Of a stretch of 64,000 nucleotides of DNA, positions 1 through 9,774 are shown piece after piece. Numbering within the stretch: position 1 is the first letter of the stretch; every line of letters begins with the position of its first letter. Origin of the DNA: Mactromeris polynyma (lineage: Eukaryota > Mollusca > Bivalvia > Venerida > Mactridae); assembly GCA_032209605.1 (NCBI GenBank), contig JASFXZ010000003.1, positions 9,426,807-9,490,806 on the forward strand, read 5' to 3'. A model generated the notes under the pieces. It was given only the letters and a program-made list of their open reading frames with translations, ran no database searches and was not told the origin of the DNA. Both the position numbers and the translations under genes were made by a program.

Positions 1-2267
1 TTCTTCAGTGGTAAGTACAATGTCATTTTGAAGAATGGAATGTTTTGAATGAAAAAGACTATTAATTTTCTGGTCAATGGCAATCAGACGGATGAACAAG
101 AACTCGAATCAGTCTAAAATCACTCTCTAAATTCATGGTGCCATTTCGCAAAATTATGCTTGAAAATATTCTCCGTGTAGTACATTCTGTAAAATATCCA
201 TTTGTAAAATTAAAATAAACAAAATAAATATCTGTAGCTACGCTTCATTTATAAAAAGTGATTGTGTCAAACTATAATTTAAAATGTCATACTTTTAGAA
301 TTATTACAAAAAATAAGATCACACAACGCAGGTGCTGCGAATCTACGAACACGTTGTAAGCAACAATTTGCGAGGTAATTGGTAATATAGCGATGCACAA
401 TAGAGGCGTTGCATGTATTCAAATAGCGATAATGTAGTCATTTAATTCTTTCACGACGTTCAATGCGTAGGTTGAGAGTAACGCCTGTACAATATAGACC
501 TTTTGTATGCACCGCATATTTGAAAACCGTAAGCACATTGTAACTGGCGTAATGCATGTAGATGTGATTCATTTAGATTTAAAATGCAATGTTGAACTTC
601 AGACGAAATCTTGAAACATTTCTATTAAGCATCTTAACAACCAATGTCTACAAAATTTAATGTTTGGCATTCGGAACACACTCTCAATTTAAGGTTACAG
701 AATATAGTGCCTGTTGTTGTCACAAACAAGAGACTTCGATTGGCATAAAGTATTAACAAAATGTAAAGTATTTGGAAATCATAGTATAGACGCCTTGATT
801 AGACCTCGGTGAAATGTAACAGGACTTTTGCCCCATCACATTTGTAAGCCTCGAATATTTAACTGGTAAATGCTATATTCATTTAGAAGTTATCGTAAGC
901 GAAACACTAGATTTAGATTAGATTTACTGATCAAAAGAGCTCACTCACTATTTTGCTCTTTGAATCTTTACTACACTACAAAACAAAGATCGGAATCGAT
1001 GAGTTAAATTCTTTTGAATCATAAATGTTATACCTTACTGCAATCTTAACCCACAGAAGATATAAACAGTGGCATTTTAAAAGTTATGTGACACAGTACT
1101 AACGTGTTATCTTTTTTTTAAAGTTTAAAAAGAGCGAAACTGTGACATTGCAAACTCGACATTCACAAAAGATGTTCTTATCACACTGATACTCAGTAAA
1201 AATGGAAAGAGGCTCAAAATAAAGATACAAATGAGGACGATCGGGAACATAAACTAAACATGATAGAGAAATAGAGAAATATGAAACTAAAACGACACGC
1301 TAAAGAGTGAAATCTCGGCATGATTCACTTCAACTTGGCATTCTTGGACAGATTCAGATAGAATGCATTACGTATTATTTACATAAAGTCAAAGTAATGT
1401 TTACAATAATCCATCACGCCATTCTGGTATTAAAGGCATGTCAGATTTAAAAGACTGAGGTTTCAATAATGCGAGAATAATATCAATAGTTGTATTCGAG
1501 AATAGATAAATAGTGGTATTACTATGCAATAGAATCCGAGATATGTAAATATGGTCGCTTTAAAATGACACATAACGTATGTTACTAATATTCTAATCTA
1601 CTGTCAATGTCTATTTGAACAGCAGCATTTGAAAGATTAATTAAATTTAATTTTCATAATTCCATAATCGGTATTTATGGGTTCATGTTTTAATCGTTCA
1701 CTGTAGTATATTGTCTGCCTATAAGAAACTTACAAGATGACAGATTACAACTGTACTCATTTCCTGCCATTTTTCTCCGAATAATGGATTGGATAGTTTG
1801 GATGGTATACTGCGAAGATGAGCGCACAGCATATAAGTAATAGTGTGTGGACCTCGTTTTTACGAGATAAGAACTGGATACCATATAATATAAAATAAAT
1901 TAACGTGGGAGGAAGTGCTATGCCGCTTTTCGTGTCATCTGATGATAATGTTAATGTCTAACTTCAGAACCCAGACAATACATCGTTTCTATAGCTTCTC
2001 GTAAGATACTTATTTCTTCTATCACTTTTTATGTTTTGCAGACAGTGAATGGTCGGGAGTAAATGGGTATCGGATCCGCTTTAAATGGTTGCTTTATTTC
2101 TATTCCCCTCGTCATTTTTCGTTTTACTTTATCCCCTTCTCATTCTTACATTTTGTTTCATACTCCAATGATCAGTAAGGGCCGGTTCTGCTGTGTGAAA
2201 GTGGCCTCGGTGATGCTTTTTCTCGGATTCAGACTCTTTCCATAGCATACTTTCAGCATTTGTATGC

Positions 2268-2301
2268 GTACGTGCGTACGTGCGTGTGTGCGTGTGTGTG
2301 C
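2268..2301. repeat. Short (GT)n / ACGT-rich simple repeat
   Basis: An alternating purine-pyrimidine tract mixes 'gtacgtgc' and 'gtgtgtgc' units. It is simple-sequence DNA of a type able to adopt Z-form, with no sign of function. Confidence 0.8.
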
Positions 2302-3564
2302 CATTAGAATACCTATTGTACTATTTCGATTCCTAAAGCCCGACGTACGAGCTCTGATGTACGACTATCTATTGAAATTGTATACTAGATATATTTATTA
2401 CTTTCATTAGAATTGCGTAGCGATGTTATTAAAAAGTAACGTACGCTTCTGAATCAGAATACAACGCATATGTTATCTTTAAGAGGACAGATATTTCATG
2501 GAAACATGAACTTTGTACTTCAATATTAAGATAACAATACGAAGGCCAAGAAGTCAGAAATAATTATACATTTATGAAACCAATAATTCAGCTATGACAG
2601 TGCAGAATAACGGCAAGATATTACAGTCAGTATTAATCTAACATGTGTATGCATTATGCAGTATTATTTACGGGAAATTATGCAACTGCGGTGCAGATAT
2701 CGTTGCTTGTCTATTAAGTTGATAAATACTATGGGCATTTTGAAATGCGATTCAGCTCTGACAATGATATCTACTCGTGGGATGATATGCCAACCTACAT
2801 GTCTTTTAACAATTGGAAATATTGACAAGCCATTTAAATAATGAAACTTCCATGACTTCAGAATATTCCACTTCAGAAAACACAAAATATTGCCACTTCA
2901 CTCAATACATTTCACGATATCATTGAACTTTTTCCAATCAAACAATGTCAGCATTTAGAGCATTTTTGAAAACAATTTTGTCTCGGAGAACACGATTCCT
3001 TGTTGGATGCAAATAAATAAATTTAACGAAAAATTCATTGCAGCGTTTATTTTCTCCCTCTTAACGAAAATCGACAACATAAACACTATAAATTTGACAA
3101 CATAGAATACACTTCAATGCTAAGCTACTGAAAACAAAGATGTTTTTTCTCGTTTGTTACATAGGACACCATTTTATAGCTATACTACGACTAGTTAATG
3201 GGAGAACATCATTACAAATGTAACACAACCCGTAAAATTCACGACGACGTGTTTTGGAACGTGTTCCGACAACAATTGATGTTGCAATACTGTATAAACT
3301 GTCAACAGAGAAGTGTTAACCTTTATAGGAACGCACATATCGCTAAAAGAATGGTACTTAATTTGGCATCAGCGGCCGTTGGTGGCTACCGTGGGTGCAA
3401 AAGATATACAATATGACAAATATAACACGAATAACAGACGACAGATGTGATATTGCCAGAACTACTTATACAAAAGCAATAATTGAAAACAACTTCAGTC
3501 AGCAGTTCAGACATATAACAAAATAAAACAATGTAAGCCAGAGAGACATACATTGACCAATATG

Positions 3565-3583
3565 GGGGGGAGGGGGGGGGGGG
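3565..3583 (+). repeat. Poly(G) tract with one interrupting A
   Basis: Two G-runs are separated by a single A (about seven G, then A, then about eleven G). Such runs are slippage-prone and can fold as G-quadruplexes, and they are also common points of base-calling error. Two other long G/C runs occur at about 31080 and 36027. Confidence 0.85.
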
Positions 3584-4082
3584 ACACGTGGCAGCGTTCT
3601 GATACTAAGCATGAGATTCTGCATCATTGACGCGTCCATTAATGGTTCAAACTAAGGCTATATGCGTACAGTTTACACCACAAAGATCACGATAAAACGT
3701 CAAGATAATCATACTATAGAAATGCGTGATCAACATTCATCTGAGCTAATGCGATTTCAAATGGTAGGTGGCCTTCAAATTCAACAATACAACTGATTAG
3801 TCCCCGATCTTTTTATTCCTTTATCATTTGTTCGTTGGAAGAACACCTATTGTTTAAATTGCGTCATAACATAATAAACAAATGTGAACTTATGTGAATT
3901 ATAACAACCGAAATATGTTTCAAAATACTTATAAAGTTTACATTTTCGACGTAAATATAACTTTAATGCGATTGTTCAGTTTATTTAAAACCTGTTCGTG
4001 CTTAAAAAAATAACTGATCCCAGGAAATGTGCAAGTTTTTGCATCAAAAACATAATTTATTTCTCCACAGTTATAGTAGTCC

Positions 4083-4163
4083 GAATACAGCTCAGTCAGC
4101 AGAGCGTCGGATAAGCATTAGACTATTAATCTTCGGGTCGTGAGTTTGAGTCCCACGTTGGGC
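4083..4163 (+). other. tRNA-like relic (anticodon-loop ATT)
   Basis: A D-arm-like 'cagctcagtcag', an anticodon-arm-like stretch with loop 'ctattaa' (reads ATT) and a T-arm-like 'gtttgagtc' lie at tRNA spacing. The A-box and B-box each carry a mismatch to the Pol III consensus, and the 3' 'gttgggca' has no complementary 5' acceptor strand. I read it as a decayed tRNA pseudogene or SINE head, not a working tRNA. Confidence 0.5.
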
Positions 4164-5489
4164 ACTTTTTCTAAGTAAGATCTTTTCTGCATTTCAAATT
4201 TTCTTTAAATTTATATTTATATACAAAAGTTGTTCATAACATTTTTCCGAAGAAAATGATGATTTTGCCTTTAATTTGCCTTAATTTGTCGTTAAATGTA
4301 GCTATATATACATGTATGTGCAATTTTAACAAATGTTCAACGTTTGACCCAAAGAATGATGTTGTACAGAAGTCCTTTTTTGTTATCAATGAATTTGCAT
4401 CATTTTTGTTTTATTTTCTCTTCAGATTCCTTTCAACTATCTAAGTTATTACTATTTACACTTTGTTCAGACGACACCGATGTCTGGTATCAACTTCCTC
4501 TCGTTAGTATCCTATTGCTCAAGAAAATAAATACAAGGGAATGAAGGAGTGGAAAATATATGGGTATCCATTGGCGTATGGTAAACGTATAAATCGAAAC
4601 GAAATATGTGACGCCCAGTTATTGTTGCAAGTACAAATAAAAAAAACGCTTAAATATCATATCCATAAACCTGTGGCCAAACCGCGCCCATCTCAGCTTT
4701 TGCTGTGAAATGCAACAGAAATAAACGATTTGATCTAAGAACAAGACTCATTTACTTATAAATACCGTTATCGTTACCGTTGAAATTTGGGCTTAGCTTG
4801 TAACTTGTATCGCACAATTAATAAAAATAACTTACTTAAAGCAGATGGAGTAGATACAGTTTGTAAAATTTACCTAATTGCATCGTATTTTGACTCGTGG
4901 ATCTCTGCGTGGCAATGATAGTGCAGAATCGCCACATAGTCACTTAAGTGTGCTCTAAAATTTCGTGAAACACCAAATAAAAGGTGAAGATGGAGTAGTT
5001 TTGACACGCGCATAGTTCAAGCTCCTAGCTATACATTAAACATCAGAACGGCAGTTGCCGAAAATACTTTATTGTGTTATGACTTGCTTCGTCGTAGTAT
5101 TCCTTATGTTTCAAGCCGTATGTGCAGTTCATTGTTGTGACCTATATGCAAACAGCATACAAACAATAACATATTCAATTAAAAGTTTCTCAATAAACTT
5201 AAATTCTACTCTACATAAAGTTTCAATGAATACAGAGCACTTTTTGCAATTTCAGTAAAGTAATTGAAATGCAAATTGTTTGAAGCTTGTCTCTGATAAT
5301 TTAGAATAGATGTTTTTTAATGAACACAGAGAAGAAATTTCTTTAAATGAAATTCGATGTGTAGCACATATTCAGAATCAGCCCGGAGAATTACTTGTTA
5401 GATTAATTGCGGACCGACGTGCGTTGGATTTTATATAAAAATATTGCCTGAAGCACAAACTGTAGTTCTACCATTGTTTCATACATACC
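4164..5489. other. No recognisable feature
   Basis: AT-rich sequence with only short open frames. I see no repeat copy, tRNA signal or domain. Confidence 0.55.
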
Positions 5490-5712
5490 GTCTCCCTTGG
5501 CAGAGTGGTTATGGCATTGGGAGCGGGATGTCGAAGGTTCGAGTTCTGGTAGGAATGCGTACCGATATGACCGGCTGGTGAGCCTCCAGCTAGTTAAATG
5601 AAGGTAACCGTTTTCCTGTCTGTCTGCCTGTTTGATGTCTGGCATTACAAGGATATGTGTCGGGAAGTAAATGTATGAGCAAGTCAGACATAGCCGGTCC
5701 CTTGAATTGTGG
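5490..5712 (+). mobile_element. SINE family 2, copy 1 (tRNA-derived)
   Basis: The element begins 'gtctcccttgg' and has a tRNA-like head with an A-box-like 'tggcagagtgg' and a B-box-like 'ggttcgagttc'. The body includes 'ctccagctagttaaa' and the 3' part ends near 'gccggtccctt'. The same order is found at 21496-21725 (+) and in reverse at 45517-45733. Between them these copies define a dispersed Pol III-type element of roughly 220-230 bp. I could not find a convincing target-site duplication here. The tRNA of origin is uncertain; the anticodon loop of copy 2 reads TGG. Confidence 0.75.
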
Positions 5713-5794
5713 TGACCGTGACTATAATATTTTGTTTATTTCACTATATTCACAAATGTTATCTGGTATTTAAATTCAAAATATCTTCGATATA

Positions 5795-6195
5795 CAGTAG
5801 AACGTATTGGTTACGGAACACCCTTGGAACCTTGAACAATATTCTAAATAGATTTTGGATATATTCATTATGATTTGAACGCAAAATGTGTAATTAGGCA
5901 TTAATGGATTCCCGCCAAAAAGTGAAACATTTGCCGTTTAACAATATCGGTACATATCGTGACGAGTCCGTTGAAGATCGATCGTTTCCGGTAATGCCCG
6001 AAATTATTCGGAAACGACCGATCTTCAAAGAAATAGTCACAGAATTTACCGATATTGGCCAATGTTTTGACTGGAATCCATTAGGGGTGTTCTATCTTAA
6101 AATGTGTTCTTTATATCCAAATGTTCTTTATTTCAGTGTTCTTTATAAACAACTTACGTATGAACAATATACATTCAGGTTGTCCTAACGTAAAA
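5795..6195 (+). mobile_element. Family C hairpin MITE, copy 1
   Basis: The element opens at a TA with 'cagtagaacg' and holds a long, nearly symmetric inverted repeat at 5902-6082. The arm outer ends are 'taatggattcc' and 'ggaatccatta'. Deeper in the arms, 'cgatcgtttccg' on the left faces 'cggaaacgaccg' on the right. A 94-codon frame runs through the hairpin but is only a by-product of the repeat. A second copy at 33387-33580 shares the inner arms, so this is a mobile family and not a local palindrome. It carries no transposase, so it would be non-autonomous. The right outer end is uncertain. Confidence 0.75.
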
Positions 6196-7284
6196 GACAA
6201 TGTAGTGTAATCCAATGCTATAATACCAAGATAATTGGTAATGTTGTCTCTATTCAAGTAATGTGATTCATTATTCTTCATTACATTCCAAATGTTTAAT
6301 GCGGAAACCAATGCATTACATGACATAACGCAATATTAGTCTCATGTCAAACAATTCACGCTATGGACATTTCTTTTTTCTTCAACATGTTGTTGCATTT
6401 TTAATTCGATCAAAGGCAATGTTACAATGCCAGCATGGAGTTTTTCATGCGGTTGTCCCATTAAACGAAATCGTCCACAATAAAATTAACGTGCAAGAAA
6501 ATAACCAAATTACCGTAGCTAATGCGAATACTGATAAAATGTCGAATTTAATCAGAAATCATTCAAATTATTCGGAGAAAACTCTTCTACGCAGAATTTA
6601 ATGAAATTGTAATTTCACTAACTATTAAAACGGTGATGATTTTATCATTTTTTTCTTTCATTGTTATTGCACGTACGTCAAGCCTACCACGCTAAGAGTG
6701 TGGACAAGCATGGCATATGCAATATGTATACACGATATATTGTTTTATTATACCTCTCATGACTTTGCCTTGTTAAATTTCTATATACATTATGAGTCAT
6801 TCCGTACTATTACCCTGACAACACGTTTTTCACCGGGTGATAGTATACTATCACATGGCTAAAATAGACAATTCTGGTTTTTCAAGTTCATGATGGTAGA
6901 CGCTTATTGAAATGCGTTGTAAATCAGTTACTTCCGTAACTTTAGTAGCTTATTTTGTTCGATATAATAAACTTTTCGGGCAATAGTATTTCCCTCATGT
7001 TGACAATATGTACTGTCACACAGGAAGCCATCTGGTATTTATATAGTATTAGTAATAATCACGTCATCTTACTCCGCCATTTGCATTCAAGTTGAAGTCG
7101 AATGAAAGTTGAACAGAAGAAAGTTGAGCCCAATGTATGATCTGCTGCTATTAATTGTGTTTTTATACAAAACTCAATGGTATCAATGAGTAAGGTAACA
7201 CAACACTTATACCAAAACAGACCTACAGACATGATACACGGGTATATAAGGGTTCTCTGATGTGTCTTAGCCGTTTTATACCGA
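6196..7284. other. No recognisable feature except one palindrome
   Basis: AT-rich sequence containing the 18-bp perfect palindrome at 6837-6854 (listed separately). Nothing else stands out. Confidence 0.5.
6837..6854. other. 18-bp perfect palindrome
   Basis: 'gtgatagtatactatcac' is perfectly self-complementary. It could be a dyad binding site or the remnant of a foldback element. Its core, 'atagtatactat', recurs at about 34425 inside a family D element, so a transposon origin is plausible. Confidence 0.7.
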
Positions 7285-7400
7285 CCATCTTAGTTCCAGA
7301 GCGGTCCCAATCAATGTAACCTCTCTTGAGCAGCAACCAATCAACAACAGCCCCAAGTTGTGTGTTCCTATGGGGTTTTCACTGGATATGCTGCATTGTC
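7285..7400 (+). mobile_element. Family D MITE fragment
   Basis: 'cagagcggtccc', 'aacctctcttgagcagcaacc' split by short changes, and 'caacaacagcc' match the order seen in the family D copies at 34362-34766, 40681-40800 and 42389-43136. Neither terminus is clear, so this is a truncated or decayed copy. Confidence 0.55.
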
Positions 7401-7509
7401 ATGATAAATATTGTATAAATACGTCGGTTCACTACGTTTTTGGTATTTAGCAAACGTCTGTTAAGCATATCATTTATGGTCTAGTGAATACAAAAAAGCA
7501 TATTATCTT

Positions 7510-7735
7510 GTTTTACTTGCTAAAATATTAAACATTTATATAAGTAATACGAGTATTGATAAATGTCAGAGCAATGCTAAATGGTATGGTATTATATCAG
7601 ATGGCTGCAACATCGACTGCAAATTGCTGAGAATGTCATCGTAAAATCCCAATACTATAATAAACAATTACAAACATTAATTTAGATATCATTGTCTATG
7701 AAAATGAGATTCTGTTGTTAATTATTCATAGAAAA
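7510..7735 (+). repeat. Dispersed repeat J, copy 1
   Basis: 'attaaacatttatataa', 'gataaatgtcag' and 'tttagatatc' occur in the same order as in copies at 17725-17830 and 24785-24985. Divergence is high and no termini are visible. It is an old interspersed repeat of unknown type. Confidence 0.5.
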
Positions 7736-7969
7736 GTCACGAAAACAGTCGCATTCGAAGTAAAATATGACTACTGTTTTGTGTTTAAGATGAGGACGAT
7801 TATAATTCATTGCAATTTGTTGACAGGACTGAATTCCGGTAAACAGAACACCCTTCTACCATTCTTTGGTGTACTATTTATTTTCCAGCGTCTGAATTAC
7901 AACAAAACAGGGGCAAAATCAAATGTCTTATGCAGAACATTTGTACACAAAGCGATAGTTGACTGAAAT

Positions 7970-8015
7970 CTCTGTGGGGAGGCATTGTCTTGTTAAAGTG
8001 GCGTTCCCTGTACCA
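7970..8015 (-). repeat. Dispersed repeat G fragment
   Basis: The reverse strand reads 'cagggaacgcca' then 'aagacaatgcctcccca', the 5' part of repeat G. Fuller copies are at 27498, 28125, 59360 and, in reverse, 61760. Confidence 0.65.
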
Positions 8016-8040
8016 ACATATTCCTTCCTGCAACTGAACT

Positions 8041-8272
8041 ATCCGGGAAAGAAATCCACAAACTCTGCACGGATACAATTCATCAGGTCCGAAATTTTAT
8101 TTCGAATATTACATGATTTCAAATAGTTCATTTCAATTCGGTATGCCGAAGAAGTTATTTCGGGACTGATATTTATTTCGGACGATGAGAAGGATTCGGA
8201 TAAAAAGTTGTCAAATAAACCAGGTCCGACTGTATCCGGGAAAGAAATCCACAAACTTTGCAGGGATACAAT
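8041..8272 (-). mobile_element. Family B MITE flanked by a 39-bp direct repeat
   Basis: A family B element on the minus strand lies at 8081-8232, with terminal 'ggtccgactg' next to a TA. It sits between two copies of a 39-bp sequence at 8041-8079 and 8234-8272 that begin 'atccgggaaag' and differ at two positions. Tc1/mariner elements duplicate only TA, so the 39-bp repeat is not an ordinary target duplication. The far terminus of the MITE is missing; compared with the copy at 15038 it breaks off after 'gatgaatt'. A tandem duplication or template-switch repair event involving the element would explain this. Confidence 0.7.
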
Positions 8273-8469
8273 CACAGATAACTATGTAACCAACACCATG
8301 AAAGGCGGTATAACTTCAATTTTTTGAAAAGGGGCGCTTCAATGCTTTTATTTCGAATGTCTGTCTAAAGCTTGTCTGATAAGCCTTATGTGAGCTCTTA
8401 GCACATTAACGTATAAAACGATGTATATAATTATACACGTGCGTAGTATCTAACTCACTTGCAAAGATA

Positions 8470-8578
8470 CAGTAAAACCTCACTTAATGACCACTTCATT
8501 ATTAAGAACTCGATTTTGAAGTCCTTTCTCACTGTTTTGCTCTTTATTCCACCTCGATATTCAGACCAGTTTTGATAC
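8470..8578 (+). mobile_element. Family A MITE, truncated copy
   Basis: After a TA the element reads 'cagtaaaacctcactta', followed by 'gaccacttcattatt' and 'gctctttattccacctc'. This matches the left part of the full copies at 22485 and 36427. The right terminus is absent. Confidence 0.75.
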
Positions 8579-8653
8579 AGACATATATTTTGTATGAAAT
8601 ATTAGGAAAGTTCGACAAGAATAATAATCAATGTTCTTCATAATGAATTAATA

Positions 8654-8911
8654 CAGTGCATTCTCTCTAGAGCAAAACCCTTTAAGAGACGTACATTTTA
8701 ACAGCTTTTGAGAAGTTGTTGCTCTAGAGAGGTTAAATTCGCAGTACATGTTTATAACAGAAAGGTGATAATTTTGTTTCAGAGATGGTATTGCTCATGT
8801 ATAGGCCGCTCTAGAGAGGTTAAATTTGTATTACATATTTATTAGAGGGTGATAATGTTGTTGCAAAGAGGGTATTGTTCAAGATCAGGCCGCTCTAGAG
8901 AGATTACACTG
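8654..8911 (+). mobile_element. Family D MITE, copy with both termini
   Basis: The left end after TA reads 'cagtgcattctctctagagc'. The right end is its inverted partner, 'gctctagagag' followed by 'attacactg'. Inside, the 'gctctagagaggtt' motif recurs about 8730-8740 and 8811-8821, so the internal part is itself partly duplicated. It has no coding capacity. By its TA target and CAGT start it fits a non-autonomous Tc1/mariner (pogo-like) element. Confidence 0.75.
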
Positions 8912-9774
8912 TTTTTTGTTGCAGCCATGACGTGCTGGAATAACTACCGAACATTTAACTTAACATTTAGCAGACATTCTCTCAACATAGACTCAACATT
9001 TTATGTACAATACATTATGTAAGAGCAATGCAGACATTGTAGATTTTTCAATTAAAATTGAGACAAAGTGATAAATTTGATGGACATTTTGTAATTAGAT
9101 TCAACTCTTCTCATCGTATCATCTCAAGGGAAAATCAATTGTCTGCTAACGGTTGAAAATATACGCAGACGAATCAAATAATCAAACTTCAATGGTAGAG
9201 TTTCATGGAATAATACACCAGACACCATTAGAATATCCCAAAGTGTTCGATTCCTTAATTTACGTAAACTCAGAAAATAATGTGATAATGAGAAAAAAAT
9301 AATGACGAAATTTAAATATACATTAATATTTTTGAATGACAATTGTTGATCTACTTCACAGGGCTTTGTAGAATTCATTCTACACATGATGTAGAAAGCA
9401 TAGTGACGTATAGTTCACTAAAAGTGTCTTAATACACAGCGATTAACACTTCCGTCTTTGAAAAGATTATCTAAATGTCTAAATCCAACCAAATACTGTC
9501 TAATTAGAGTGTTTTCACTTTGTCGTCATGACAATGGACAACGCAAATTACTATTCATTGTTAAACAACTGTGTATAATGGTTGTTAAATGAGAATCGTT
9601 ATAAGTGCGGTGTAAATCGTTTATTGCTTTGTTCCATACCGTTTTTGAAATATTATGATGTGTTAAGTATATTCATATTGATACGTAATATGGATACTAA
9701 TACCGCATCAATGGTGTCCATGTGTCTACAGTCGATGCAAAACATATAAAATGTCAGAAATAACAAGAACAACA
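8912..9774. other. No recognisable feature
   Basis: AT-rich DNA between a MITE and the 53-bp satellite. An 87-codon minus-strand frame at 9124-9387 has no domain I recognise and no coding signature. Confidence 0.55.

Larger units (their letters stand above)
1..4080. other. AT-rich DNA without recognisable genes
   Basis: No open frame here is longer than about 80 codons, and none shows a recognisable domain, codon bias or splice structure. The only local features are a short GT/ACGT-rich tract at about 2268-2301 and a G-run at about 3565-3583, listed separately. Short exons of a large gene cannot be excluded by eye. Confidence 0.6.

Noticed and set aside
5904..6188. 94-codon frame with apparently ordinary composition
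   Set aside because: It lies across the family C hairpin; the second hairpin copy does not keep the frame.
8041..8272. 39-bp direct repeats as a retroviral or LTR signature
   Set aside because: Far too short for LTRs, no primer-binding site or coding region, and the enclosed sequence is a family B MITE.
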